A stretch of DNA of 64,000 nt from positions 1-64,000 of the forward strand of contig CBFHKO010000002.1 in NCBI GenBank assembly GCA_965656445.1, in the 5' to 3' direction. The notes under the pieces were generated by a model, which did not search any database, was not told the DNA's origin, and saw only the letters and a program-made list of their open reading frames with translations. The stretch comes from JAHEJA01 sp965656445 (lineage in GTDB: Bacteria; Pseudomonadota; Alphaproteobacteria; Rhodobacterales; Rhodobacteraceae). Made by a program: the position numbers and the translations under genes. Shown here one piece after another: positions 43,740 to 53,600 of this stretch. How positions within the stretch are numbered: position 1 is the first letter of the stretch; each line of letters opens with the position of its first letter.

Positions 43740-44161
43740 TAAACATGATTGACCGCTCCGTTTAAGAACGGCGGTAATAGTTCATAGTAATGGAGGACAT
43801 TAATATCATAGTCTTTAGCTAACCTGTGCCGTACAAATTGTAAAGATAAACAAAGTTCAACTTATACTTCGAACGGCAACAAAGTATGAGCTACAGACGA
43901 TAGGTCAGCAAACTACGAAGGTCTGGTGTCCAACGGCGAGAGTTCAATACGAAATGGGTTTACATCCTTTCCTCAACCGCCCCAGCCTGACACTCATTAT
44001 GTCTGCAAAGCACATCCAAGTGTCGCAATAAGAGCGCGGTGCAATCTGAGTTTTCTATAGGGAAATTTTGGAATGTCTCTGTTCTTTGGCTCATGTCGAT
44101 TTAAATGCCCAAAGAGACAGCGATCTGACGTAACGACTGCTTTTTTAAGGATGGATAAAGA
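43740..44161. other. Gene-free upstream region of the DmdA-like gene
   Basis: No ORF, RNA gene or repeat could be supported. It holds the promoter for the DmdA-like gene; a weak AAGGAT stands before that start. No conserved riboswitch shape was recognised. Confidence 0.5.
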
Positions 44162-45304
44162 ATGACACTGGATAAAGATTTTGGATTTGGCACGCAAATC
44201 CGCAAGTCACCCTATTTCGACGCCACCGTACGCTGGGGCGCGCAGGGATTTTCTGTTTACAATCATATGTACATTCCACGCGACTTTGGCGATCCGGAAC
44301 AGAATTTCTGGAACCTCGTCAACGACGCGATCCTTTGTGATGTTGCAGTTGAACGTCAGGTGGAAATTACGGGCCCAGATGCGGCCAAGTTCGTGCAAAT
44401 GCTCACGCCGCGCAATTTGTCCAAAATGGCGGTGGGGCAGTGCAAGTATATCCTGATCACCAACGCCGATGGCGGCATATTGAACGATCCCATATTGCTC
44501 CGTTTGGCGGAAAATCATTTCTGGATATCGCTTGCGGATAGTGATGTGTTGCTTTGGGCGCAGGGGGTTGCTGTGCACTCTGGTATGGATGTGAAGATTA
44601 CTGAACCAGACGTTTCGCCGCTTCAGCTTCAGGGGCCGAAATCAGGCGAAGTGATGCGCGCCTTGTTTGGCGACGATATCATGGATTTGAAATACTATTG
44701 GCTCCGTGAACTGGAGCTTGATGGCATTCCCTTGGTCGTGTCGCGCACAGGATGGTCGAGCGAATTGGGTTATGAAATTTATTTGCGGGACGGCTCGCAG
44801 GGTGACAAGCTCTGGGAAACAATAATGGCCGCGGGGATGGAGTTTGGTCTCAAGCCTGGGCATACGTCGTCGATCCGCCGTATCGAAGGGGGCATGCTGT
44901 CTTATCACGCGGATGCGGATATTCACACAAACCCCTATGAACTGGGCTTAGATCGCTTGGTTGATCTTGAGATGGAGGCTGATTTCATTGGCAAATCCGC
45001 GCTGCGTCACATCAAAGTAGACGGCCCCAAGCGCAAGCAAATTGGCCTGATCCTTGACGCTGATCCTTTGACGGGTCCGAACACGACGTTCTGGGACATC
45101 AACCGTGATGGACACAGCATCGGCAAAGTGACCTCCGCCGTATATTCACCCCGTCTGAAGCAAAATATCGCCTTGGCAATGGTCGAGGCCGATCACGCAG
45201 TTATCGGCGCAGAGGTCGAGGTCGTGACCCAATCCGGTCCAACCCCCGCCAAAATCACCAAACGCCCATTTTTTGACCCCAAAAAATCAATCGCAGCGGC
45301 CTAA
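44162..45304 (+). CDS. GcvT/DmdA-like tetrahydrofolate-dependent methyltransferase
   Basis: A 380-residue protein of the glycine-cleavage T family. It resembles dimethylsulfoniopropionate demethylase DmdA in VYNHM, DVAVERQVEITGPDA and WISLADSDV, then VSPLQLQGPKSGEV and NPYELGLDRLVDLE. The characterised DmdA block GWSKQGGFEIY reads GWSSELGYEIY here: the tryptophan and tyrosine recur, but the loop between differs. It is thus probably a DmdA paralog acting on another methylated compound, transferring a methyl group to tetrahydrofolate. A strong hairpin follows. Confidence 0.75.
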   Translation: MTLDKDFGFGTQIRKSPYFDATVRWGAQGFSVYNHMYIPRDFGDPEQNFWNLVNDAILCDVAVERQVEITGPDAAKFVQMLTPRNLSKMAVGQCKYILITNADGGILNDPILLRLAENHFWISLADSDVLLWAQGVAVHSGMDVKITEPDVSPLQLQGPKSGEVMRALFGDDIMDLKYYWLRELELDGIPLVVSRTGWSSELGYEIYLRDGSQGDKLWETIMAAGMEFGLKPGHTSSIRRIEGGMLSYHADADIHTNPYELGLDRLVDLEMEADFIGKSALRHIKVDGPKRKQIGLILDADPLTGPNTTFWDINRDGHSIGKVTSAVYSPRLKQNIALAMVEADHAVIGAEVEVVTQSGPTPAKITKRPFFDPKKSIAAA

Positions 45305-45310
45305 ATCAAT

Positions 45311-45340
45311 GACCCCACATAGCAAAACCTATGTGGGGTC
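45311..45340 (+). terminator. Hairpin after the DmdA-like gene
   Basis: A perfect 12-base stem, GACCCCACATAG with CTATGTGGGGTC, around CAAAAC. It lies seven bases after the stop. The following T-run is weak (GCGATTT), so it may stabilise the mRNA as well as terminate. Confidence 0.7.
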
Positions 45341-45707
45341 GCGATTTACGCGAAATGTTCATCAGTAACGTGTGACTGTAATTGGGTTATATATTCCGTC
45401 CTTTAACTTAAATAAATTTTTAATTGAACGAGAGCTGATTTTAAAAAACAGCGTCACAAAACTTGATCACAGGCACAAAACCGGTCACGATCAAATCATG
45501 AAATTTTAAGAATTGCCACACGATTGGTGGATCCAGAGACGTTAGAAAAGATTGGGGTGCAGCCTGCATCAAAGAAAGTGCTTGATGAGGCCTAAAATTC
45601 AAAAAGCCATCAGTCAGATCATAACAAATGCCGGGGATTAAGCTAATGCGTGGACAGATCTCAATGATTGAAACGCAGCGCGCCACAGATAAAAGGGAGG
45701 GCCGCTG
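45341..45707. other. Gene-free stretch between the DmdA-like and Imm11-like genes
   Basis: No gene with support was found. The plus strand from about 45455 to 45594 has a short open frame ending PETLEKIGVQPASKKVLDEA that reads like a protein C-terminus, but it has no start and no recognised family, so it may be a decayed gene end. Confidence 0.4.
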
Positions 45708-46301
45708 ATGCCTTGGATATTACATGAGGACACTTATGACGAGTCTGAAGTCCTTTGGTTTGGACCGAAGGATGTTCGGGATGATGAACGTACACGCATT
45801 CTGGATGGAATTCATAATCCGAGGTTTAGCGGTGATCCATCAATGCTGCCGCTGAAATTTAGGCAAAATTCAGATCATACAGAGTTTCATGCATTTATGC
45901 GCGGTGGCATGTTGGGTGTTATCCTTGTCAATCGAGAATTTCGTGACCTGCTCGAAGAATGGGACCCAGGCCAGAGCTATTATTATCCTGCGGTCTTGCA
46001 TTGTAAGGACGGGCGCATATTAGAAAATGAATATTACCTCCATAAATTCAAGACGTTTATCGACGACGGGATCATTGTGGAAAAATCGGATGTTGAACCT
46101 GTGGTCCGACATGGCGAAATTCGGCGTTATAGTAGTACAGCACGACCCAAATTAGTGTGGCGGCGCGAAAAAATCAAAAATCGACATGTGTTTGCTGATC
46201 GTTTTTTAGCGAGTCGTTTTAGCGTCTCTGACGCGTTGATGGCGGCGATTGAGGCCAAAAACCTCAGCGGATTTTTAAAAATAGAATCATTTGAAGAATA
46301 A
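45708..46301 (+). CDS. Imm11 / DUF1629-like protein
   Basis: A 197-residue cytoplasmic protein that I place in the DUF1629 (Imm11) group by its pattern: VNREFRDLLEEWDPGQSYYYPA, then a C-terminal half with HVFADRFLASRFSVSDALMAAIEAKNLSGF. In that family the protein is often the immunity partner of a polymorphic toxin. No toxin gene is nearby, so it is an orphan if the family call is right. A GGGAGGGCCGCTG precedes the start. Sequence similarity was judged by eye. Confidence 0.55.
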   Translation: MPWILHEDTYDESEVLWFGPKDVRDDERTRILDGIHNPRFSGDPSMLPLKFRQNSDHTEFHAFMRGGMLGVILVNREFRDLLEEWDPGQSYYYPAVLHCKDGRILENEYYLHKFKTFIDDGIIVEKSDVEPVVRHGEIRRYSSTARPKLVWRREKIKNRHVFADRFLASRFSVSDALMAAIEAKNLSGFLKIESFEE

Positions 46302-46318
46302 ATATAAAGAGGATACTT

Positions 46319-46411
46319 GTGTCGGATTTGGATGCAATAGACGCGCTGTCGAAAAAAGAAATTTGGGCTGCTACACAAAGAGACTCGTTGAAGAACGCCC
46401 GCGCGAGCTAA
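46319..46411 (+). CDS. Possible 30-residue ORF
   Basis: A GTG preceded by AAGAGG opens a 30-codon frame (MSDLDAIDALSKKEIWAATQ...) ending in TAA, 17 bases after the Imm11-like gene. It could be a translated small protein or a remnant of a decayed gene; nothing else supports it. Confidence 0.2.
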   Translation: MSDLDAIDALSKKEIWAATQRDSLKNARAS

Positions 46412-46531
46412 ACGTCAAAACGCTAGATATCAAACCCCACGTTCAACATATCACTGCATACATGCAAAGAGTGCAACTGGCAGGACATTTGCCCTTTGTA
46501 TTGGCATCCAATGGTGGCGCGATCATGCGTG

Positions 46532-47638
46532 TTATTGCTTGGAGATGTCGTGCGCGTATTCACCTTTGGCGATTTCTTCTGCTTCAATGCTTTCAAAAAG
46601 CGCTTTGAAGTTCCCTTCTCCAAATCCATCATCGCCTTTCCGTTGGATGAACTCGAAGAAAATCGGTCCGATCATTGTTTTGGAGAATATTTGTAACAGG
46701 ATTTTGGTCACGCCGCCGTCAATGACGCCTTCGCCGTCGATTAAAATGCCGTGCTTTTTCATGCGTTCTATAGGTTCTTCGTGTCCTAAAACGCGGTCGT
46801 GTGACATGTCATAATAGGTTTCAGGCGGTGCGGGCATGAACTCCACACCCTTTTTAGAAATGGTCTCAACTGACGCGTAAATATCCTGAGCGCCAACTGC
46901 AATATGTTGAATGCCTTCGCCTTTATATTTCTTAAGGTAATTCACGATTTGTCCGGTTTCACCACGATCTTCGTTTATGGGAATGCGGATACGTCCACAG
47001 GGCGATGTCAATGCACGTGATAAAAGCCCTGTGAACTTACCTTGAATATCAAAAAATCGAATTTCACGGAAATTGAATAGCTCGCCATAAAACTTAAACC
47101 AATGGTCCATATTGCCCTTGTGTACATTGTGGGTCAGGTGATCGAGGTAATAGAAACCCACGCCTTGTGGGTGTGCGGTGGTGATCCAATCAAATTCATC
47201 ATTATAGACGCTTTGATCGGAATGTTTGTCGAAGAAATAGATCAATGATCCACCGATCCCTATGATTGCGGGGGCATCCATAACTTTGCCGTTCCCTTGG
47301 TAAGGTGTGGCACCTTTTTTAACGGCATAGTCAAAGGCGTGCTGGGCATCTGCGACGCGCCACCCCATTGAGGCCGCGCAAGGCCCGTGATCTTCGATGA
47401 ACTGAGCGGCATGTGTGTGGGGTTCGGCGTTGATAAGGTAAGAGATATCACCTTGCTGCCACAGTTCCACTTTCTTGGCTTTGTGATTGGCAACGTGGGT
47501 ATAGCCCATCTTTGAAAAACTATCGCGCAACGACTGAGGATCAGGGTGGGCAAATTCGACAAACTCGAAACCATCGGTGCCCGCAGGATTATCGATCGTG
47601 ATATCAGCGCGGGGTGCATCATGCGGGAAAGGGCCCAT
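46532..47638 (-). CDS. hpd: 4-Hydroxyphenylpyruvate dioxygenase
   Basis: A 368-residue non-haem iron dioxygenase. Two vicinal-oxygen-chelate halves are seen; iron-binding histidines fall in LDHLTHNV and QHIAVG, and the third ligand in the C-terminal FFEFIQRKGDDGFGEGNF block, which is the family's gating helix region. It converts 4-hydroxyphenylpyruvate to homogentisate in tyrosine and phenylalanine breakdown. A divergent Lrp-type regulator with a palindrome between the two starts probably controls it. Confidence 0.93.
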   Translation of the reverse strand: MGPFPHDAPRADITIDNPAGTDGFEFVEFAHPDPQSLRDSFSKMGYTHVANHKAKKVELWQQGDISYLINAEPHTHAAQFIEDHGPCAASMGWRVADAQHAFDYAVKKGATPYQGNGKVMDAPAIIGIGGSLIYFFDKHSDQSVYNDEFDWITTAHPQGVGFYYLDHLTHNVHKGNMDHWFKFYGELFNFREIRFFDIQGKFTGLLSRALTSPCGRIRIPINEDRGETGQIVNYLKKYKGEGIQHIAVGAQDIYASVETISKKGVEFMPAPPETYYDMSHDRVLGHEEPIERMKKHGILIDGEGVIDGGVTKILLQIFSKTMIGPIFFEFIQRKGDDGFGEGNFKALFESIEAEEIAKGEYAHDISKQ

Positions 47639-47693
47639 TTTTATCCTCCAAAACCTAATTTATTGTAAAATACATGCGAAAAATTGACTTGGG

Positions 47694-47730
47694 TGTGCAT
47701 ATTTGTGTACGATTAGTACTAATTTGCACA
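47694..47730. promoter_or_regulatory. Candidate Lrp-type operator between hpd and the Lrp gene
   Basis: TGTGCA with ATT at the left is mirrored by AAT with TGCACA at the right, with 17 bases between. The dyad lies midway between the divergent starts and overlaps likely promoters on both sides. Lrp proteins bind such dyads to regulate neighbouring amino-acid genes. Confidence 0.5.
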
Positions 47731-47754
47731 TTATTTGTGAAAATAGGGGTGTTT

Positions 47755-48222
47755 ATGCATATTTCATTAGATCGGTTTGATCATCAAATCTTGCGGGCCT
47801 TGGAACGTGATGGGGCGCTTACGAATGCGCAACTCAGTGAACGTGTCAATTTATCGACATCGCAATGCTCACGCCGCCGTGTGCGTCTTGAAAAAGAGGG
47901 CGTCATTTCTGGCTACGGTGCGCGGCTGAATGCAACCGCTATGGGCATTACCCTGCGCGCCATTGTGCGCGTGAATCTTCAGTCGCACAATGCAGGCATC
48001 GAACATGAGTTCAACAAAATGCTCGCGCGTCATGACGAAATTGTCGAAGCCTTCTCTGTGGCAGGAGACGCTGACTATATCCTGATCTTGCAATGCAATA
48101 ATCTAAACGATTTTGCGGATTTCATTCATTCAACTCTATTGCCGCAACCCATGATAGGCCAAGTCAGATCTGAAATTGTGCTCAAGGACCTAAAACGACA
48201 TGGTCAGAACAAACTACCATGA
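47755..48222 (+). CDS. Lrp/AsnC family transcriptional regulator
   Basis: A 155-residue regulator: winged helix (LDRFDHQILRALERDGALTNAQLSERVNLSTSQCSRRRVRLEKEGVI split across helix-turn-helix), then an RAM ligand-binding domain. It begins at 47755 after AGGGGTGTTT; a longer frame begins at 47674 without support. It is divergent from hpd, so it likely senses an aromatic amino acid. A perfect terminator follows. Confidence 0.88.
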   Translation: MHISLDRFDHQILRALERDGALTNAQLSERVNLSTSQCSRRRVRLEKEGVISGYGARLNATAMGITLRAIVRVNLQSHNAGIEHEFNKMLARHDEIVEAFSVAGDADYILILQCNNLNDFADFIHSTLLPQPMIGQVRSEIVLKDLKRHGQNKLP

Positions 48223-48262
48223 CGTGGGCAGAGGCAGTTTACGAGATGTCTACAAGGTTGCG

Positions 48263-48296
48263 TTGTCTAAGTCGTTTGCCTTAGACAATTTTTATT
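48263..48296 (+). terminator. Terminator after the Lrp gene
   Basis: TTGTCTAAG pairs perfectly with CTTAGACAA around TCGTTTGC, then TTTTTATTAT. A textbook intrinsic terminator. Confidence 0.9.
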
Positions 48297-48342
48297 ATCT
48301 GAATGCTTGCTTTTTCGAAATAGACCGATACTGAAAGGGGCT

Positions 48343-49140
48343 ATGGAAACGTTTTCGGCTTCGTCTAATGAAAACTGGAGTGATCTCGCGCGGTTGATTG
48401 CTGTTGCTCCAAAGGGAGAGTTTGGTCGAGATGCGCTTGATTTTTTGTCGAACGTAGCTCGTATCGAAAACTTTGGGTCCTATCACATTGCAGATTTGGC
48501 AAGGCCATCTCCCATCCTATCGTTTTGGTCAGGGCGTATCAGTGATTATTGGTTTCAACGAGATGCAGAGCGCATTCTAGGCTCACCCGACGCGCAGTCT
48601 CGTATTATCGCTCACATCCGTAAAGCACCCTTAGGCGGTGTGTATATTGACCGTTGGCACCCCAAAGCCGATAGCCGCCGCGCAGCCATATACAAGCGAA
48701 ACGGCGTCATTGAGCGCGTGGCTGTGTCGTCAAAAGACGGGCGCTCTGGGCATCGCTCGTTTTATTTGCGCAGTGCGGCAGATGGATGGTTGACCGAACA
48801 AGAATATGCAAAGCTTTGCAACGTGTTGCCAATTGTCCATGGCTTGATTGGGCTTAGAACTCAAATTATTGGAACAGCGCGCAAAAGGTCTACAGATGGC
48901 TCAAACGCAACGCGACTTAAGGACAATAACGTGCAAGGTTTTGCTGGACTGACGCCCCGCGAAGCTGAGGTGTGCGATTTGCTTCTTGACGGGAAATCAA
49001 TCGCAGCATCTGCATTGCAGCTTGATATATCAGAGACGACCATTCGGACATTGCGACAAAGGGCCTTCCGCAAGCTGCATGTCGGATCGGGAAAAGAACT
49101 CATGGCACTTTTCATTCAAACGCCGCACGTCAGCTCATAG
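48343..49140 (+). CDS. LuxR family transcriptional regulator (C-terminal HTH)
   Basis: A 265-residue protein with a C-terminal LuxR-type helix-turn-helix (GLTPREAEVCDLLLDGKSIAAS, then LDISETTIRTLRQRAFRKLHV). The first 190 residues are not a recognised acyl-homoserine-lactone or response-receiver domain; they could bind another ligand. The start at 48343 has AAAGGGGC before it. It is just upstream of the demethylase/dehalogenase genes and transcribed in the same direction, so it may control them. Confidence 0.8.
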   Translation: METFSASSNENWSDLARLIAVAPKGEFGRDALDFLSNVARIENFGSYHIADLARPSPILSFWSGRISDYWFQRDAERILGSPDAQSRIIAHIRKAPLGGVYIDRWHPKADSRRAAIYKRNGVIERVAVSSKDGRSGHRSFYLRSAADGWLTEQEYAKLCNVLPIVHGLIGLRTQIIGTARKRSTDGSNATRLKDNNVQGFAGLTPREAEVCDLLLDGKSIAASALQLDISETTIRTLRQRAFRKLHVGSGKELMALFIQTPHVSS

Positions 49141-49232
49141 TTGCTGAAGTGCTCTGCTTGTCATCGGTTTAGATGACAGAAGTTTTGTAAGGATGTGTAT
49201 AGGGTCTCCCTATAATTTAGGGAGGACGCGCC

Positions 49233-50576
49233 ATGGAAACACAACCATTGCAAGACAAAATCGACGCCCACGGAGATCTGTGGTCAATGCTATATGATGG
49301 CCCAGTGCATCGGTTCGAGTTTCCAGTAAAGCCTGAATTCTCAAATTGGATAGATGAGCAAATCGCGTGGCGCACATCGGTGATTTTCCAAAATATGTCG
49401 CACCATATGACAGATGTCTTTTTGCGCGGGCCTGATGTTATCAAGTTGCTGAGCGATTTGGGGATCAACTCCTTCGAAAACTTCGGCCCGATGCAGGCCA
49501 AGCAATATGTTGTGTGCAACTATGATGGCCAATTTATCGGCGACGCGGTTTTGTTTTGCGAAGAAGAAAACGCCGTCAGCATTGTCGGCAAACCAATGGC
49601 GGCCAATTGGGTGCGATACCACGCCGAAATTGGCGACTATGACGTCGAGGTCGAGTTGGTGGATCGCCCCTCGGCTGTTTTGACGGATCGCAAACGGTTC
49701 CGCTTTCAAGTCCAAGGCCCTAATGCAGACGCGCTTTTGGCGGAATTGAACGGCGGCGCTTTGCCCGATATTGCGTTTTTCAAGATGGGCACGTTTAATG
49801 TGGGACCGCATAAAGTTGTGGCCTTGAACCACCGGATGTCTGGATTTCCAGGATATGAGTTTTGGGGACCAAGCGAGGTTGGCGAAGAGGTGCGCGATCT
49901 GATTTTAAAGGCGGGCGAGGCTTACGGCCTGACCCAAATCGGCGGTCGCACCTATCCCGTGACCGCGGCGGTATCAGGTTGGGTCGGCTCGATCCTGCCC
50001 GCCATTTTTACCGGAGATAAGATGCGCGCGTATCGCGAATGGCTGCCAGCGGCTAGCCCCGAAGGACGCCAAGCGATTGGCGGGTCTTTGGCGACTGGCA
50101 ATGTCGAGGATTTCTATCGCACGCCCTATGATCTGGGCTATGGCTTTATGATCAAATTCGACCACGACTTTATTGGTCGTGAGGCACTTGAGGCGATGAC
50201 ACCAGAGAAAAGCCGTAAGAAAGTGCGCCTTGTGTGGAGCCAAGAAGACGTGGTGGACATCTATGCCAGTGCCTTTCGCGATGGGGATCGCTACAAAAAG
50301 ATTGAACTGCCAGTGGGTAACTATAGTGTGGCGCCAAGTGATCGGGTTATGCTTGGTGATGAAATGGTCGGCGTTTCATATTACCCAGCCTATTCCGAGG
50401 CGGACCGCACATGTATATCACTGGCGTCGATCAGGTCTGACTTGGCCATTGAAGGGCAAGAGCTAACTTTGATTTGGGGGGAGCCCAATGGTGGATCTGG
50501 AAAGCCAACCGTTGAGCGTCACGTTCAAAAAGCCGTTCGCGTGGTTGTTGATCCCAACCCCATAAAACGCCATTGA
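49233..50576 (+). CDS. LigM-like tetrahydrofolate-dependent aromatic O-demethylase
   Basis: A 447-residue GcvT-family protein whose blocks match LigM (vanillate/3-O-methylgallate O-demethylase of Sphingobium): PEFSNWIDEQIAWRTSV, KQYVVCNYDGQFIGDAV, FRFQVQGPNADALLAEL, ILPAIFTGDKMRAYREWLPA and GYGFMIKFDHDFIGREALEA, plus LIWGEPNGG near the end. LigM transfers the methyl of a methoxy group on an aromatic ring to tetrahydrofolate. The exact substrate here is unknown. GGGAGGACGCGCC precedes the ATG. The reductive dehalogenase follows 21 bases after the stop. Confidence 0.85.
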   Translation: METQPLQDKIDAHGDLWSMLYDGPVHRFEFPVKPEFSNWIDEQIAWRTSVIFQNMSHHMTDVFLRGPDVIKLLSDLGINSFENFGPMQAKQYVVCNYDGQFIGDAVLFCEEENAVSIVGKPMAANWVRYHAEIGDYDVEVELVDRPSAVLTDRKRFRFQVQGPNADALLAELNGGALPDIAFFKMGTFNVGPHKVVALNHRMSGFPGYEFWGPSEVGEEVRDLILKAGEAYGLTQIGGRTYPVTAAVSGWVGSILPAIFTGDKMRAYREWLPAASPEGRQAIGGSLATGNVEDFYRTPYDLGYGFMIKFDHDFIGREALEAMTPEKSRKKVRLVWSQEDVVDIYASAFRDGDRYKKIELPVGNYSVAPSDRVMLGDEMVGVSYYPAYSEADRTCISLASIRSDLAIEGQELTLIWGEPNGGSGKPTVERHVQKAVRVVVDPNPIKRH

Positions 50577-50597
50577 CCTAGTGGAGCATATCACACT

Positions 50598-50686
50598 ATG
50601 ACCGCCCCCATTTTTTCAAGCCGCAAGCGTGCATTTCATCTGGGCCCGTTCCCATTGGAGCGGTTGAAGCGTGCGGCGGGGGGGGT
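50598..50686 (+). other. N-terminal segment of the reductive dehalogenase gene with a G8 tract
   Basis: An ATG at 50598 opens MTAPIFSSRKRAFHLGPFPLERLKRAAGG. LGPFPLE-type starts occur in catabolic reductive dehalogenases, so this is probably the true N-terminus. A run of eight G (50678-50685) ends the match; the frame shifts here, and the rest of the enzyme is read from ATG 50687 in the +2-offset frame. One extra G or two fewer G would restore one continuous protein. The segment starts 22 bases after the LigM-like stop; a GGAGCATATCAC lies before it. Confidence 0.7.
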
Positions 50687-53600
50687 ATGGACGATGTCCC
50701 GCCGATGCAGCCTGTTGATTTTGACCGAACAGATCAACCCAGTACAGTCGTTAATGCGTTGGATGAATATCAAGCGATGCTCGATGCGATCCGTGATGGG
50801 TTTATAAACAAGACCAAAGCAAAGTGCCCACAAGACCCAGCCGAGCGTGCTCGTCACATCAAATCATTCGCGTATTTTCAAGACACGCCAATGGTGGGGA
50901 TCGCACGCCTAGACGCGGCCGCACATCTGGATGAGCCGATCCGCAACTCAGGTATTGGGCGCTTGGCTGAGCAGCTGCGCACGCGTCAGGTTAAATCGCT
51001 CGCGGCGGGTATCGAAACAACGATGGCGGATCTCAAAGACAGCATGAACGCGCCACCAAAGTCGATCGATGGGCACCGCTATGCCATTGTTCTGCTGTAT
51101 CCTTTCAACCGCGACCCCGAACCAGATGAGGCGGGTTTTGTTTGGATGCAAGACGTCCAAGCGCAGCGCGCCTGTGTGCGGGCCACAGAAACCGCTGTAG
51201 TGGTCGCAAATTATCTAAGAGTTCTGGGCTATGATGCGCGCACGCATAGCGGCTCGGCCACCGAAGTGGATCTCAATTGGGTGACTGTCGGCGCAGGGCT
51301 GGCTTCGGTTGAAAATGGGGTCGTGATGAACCCGTTTGCGGGCGATCGGTTTCAAGTCGCTGTTGTCACCACTGATTTCGAGCTAGCGCCCGACGCGCCG
51401 CTTGCGCCGCTAAGTGATCAACCCAGCACGCTTACAAAAGGTATTGCTGGGGCGTTGGGTCTTAGTTCAACTAAGAATGCCTCAACCTATGATCCGTTTT
51501 CGACGCGCGCCTATGCCATGGGCCCCCATCCGTTTGAGGCGCTCAAGCGCGTTGATACACCAACAACATATATTGACGAAGCGCGTGTCGCGCGGGTGCC
51601 CAAACGCGCAGACATGTTCGCCCGTTCAAAGTTTGGCGATATGGGCAAGGCCAATCAAGATGCGACGCGTGGCGGCTATTTTGCGCAAAAATCGCCTCTA
51701 GCGCAGGCCTTGCGCCGACCGCTGGGTGCGTTTCCTATATTGCAAGACGGCGCCCCTGCGCAAACCATCAGCCGCGATGCGCTAGAGGCTCAGACCAATG
51801 CCGAAGGTATCAAAGCGCTCGCCTATTTCCTTGGGGTCGATGCCGTTGGCATTTCGCGCTGTCCAGATTGGGTATGGTATTCGCATGATGCCGATGGCGA
51901 GCCCATCACCCCCACCCATCCAAACGCGATCAGTTTCATCATTGATCAAGGGTTTGAAACCACAGAAGGATCATCAGGTGACGATTGGATCGCAGTGGTT
52001 CAATCCATGCGTGCCTATCTGCGGTTTTCGCTTTTGGGGGGGGTCGTTGCAAAGCATATTAGAAACCTAGGATATGCCGCACAATCCCACACGAATGTGC
52101 ATAGCGAGGTGGTGCATCCACCGCTTCTACTCTTGTCGGGTTTGGGCGAAGTGAGTCGCATTGGTGAGGTCATCGTCAACCCGTTTTTGGGGCCGCGTCT
52201 CAAGTCGGGCGTGATCACGACAGACATGCCTTTGGCGCATGACAAGCCTATTGATTTTGGTATGCAGGCTTTTTGTGAGGCGTGCAATAAATGTGCACGA
52301 GAGTGCCCATCGGGTGCGATCACAGCGGGGCCAAAACTGATGTTCAATGGCTATGAAATTTGGAAATCCGATAGCCAAAAATGCACAACGTATCGCCTGA
52401 CGCAAAAAGGCGGGGCGATGTGTGGGCGTTGCATGAAAACCTGCCCGTGGAATGTCGAAGGCTTGATGCATGAAAAACCACTGAGATGGATGGCGATGAA
52501 TGTGCCTGCTATGGCGGGAATACTTGCCAAGCTTGACGATGTTGTCGGCAATGGTCAGATCAATCCTAACAAACGCTGGTGGTGGGATCTAAAGTGGGCG
52601 CCTGATGGCACTTGCGAGATGATCAATACGGACGATGAGCCGTCAAACTATCGCCAGCTTCAAACCGATCTAAAGCTTGATTATGCCGATCAAACATTGG
52701 CGGTCTATCCCGCAGATCTTGCCCCGCCGCCGTGGCCGTTTCCGTTTCTGATGGATCGCGAAAAGGGGATTGAAGCCTATCAAGCGCTGATCACTGCCAA
52801 AGAGTATCAGCGCCGATTGGATGAGGGTCAAAGCGCCCCCACCACGCACAGGTTCGCCCCGCCCGATGAGGCACCTGTGATCCGTGTCGAGGTCACGAAG
52901 GTCGAACAGATGACCGACGATGTCACAAAGTATGAGTTATCCTCGCTCGATGGCTCGCCGTTGCCAGAATGGAGCGCAGGGGCGCATATTGATATTGTCG
53001 TTGCACCCGAATACCTGCGCCAATTTTCGATGTGCGGTGATCCTCGTGATAGGTCAAAATACCAGATCGGGGTCTTACGTGAGGATCAAGGGCGCGGTGG
53101 GTCAAAGCTGTTGCACCGCATCTTTTTGCAAGGTCGCAAGGTTTTTATTTCAAAACCGATCAATCATTTTCCATTGGCGCAGGGCGGGACCAAGCATATC
53201 CTGATGGGAGGCGGCATTGGGGTCACACCAATGATCGCCTTTGCCCATGAATGTCACGCCAGAGGCATAGACTTTGAACTTCATTTTTCGGCGTCCAAAG
53301 CCGCGGATGCGGCCTTTGCCGAGGATCTCAAAACTTTCCCATGGGCAGACAAAGTCACATTCCATTTTTCAGACCAAGGCGCGCGCGCAGATCTAGACGT
53401 TATTCTAGCGGGGTACCAAAACGGATGGCACGTCTATGCGTGCGGCCCAGATAGGTACATGAGCGGCGTTATGGACGCGGCTGAACGTCAAGGGTTTCCA
53501 GACGAGGCGCGGCATTTGGAGTATTTTTCAGTGCCTGAGCTGCCCGAATACGAGAACTATGACTTTACGCTGCGACTGACAAAATCAGGAAAAGATTTTC

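Noticed and set aside
44162..45304. Naming this gene dmdA
   Set aside because: The substrate-loop sequence differs from characterised DmdA, so only the family is claimed.
45441..45686. 81-residue reverse ORF between the DmdA-like and Imm11-like genes
   Set aside because: No ribosome binding site or recognisable family; the other strand has an equally long open frame without a start.
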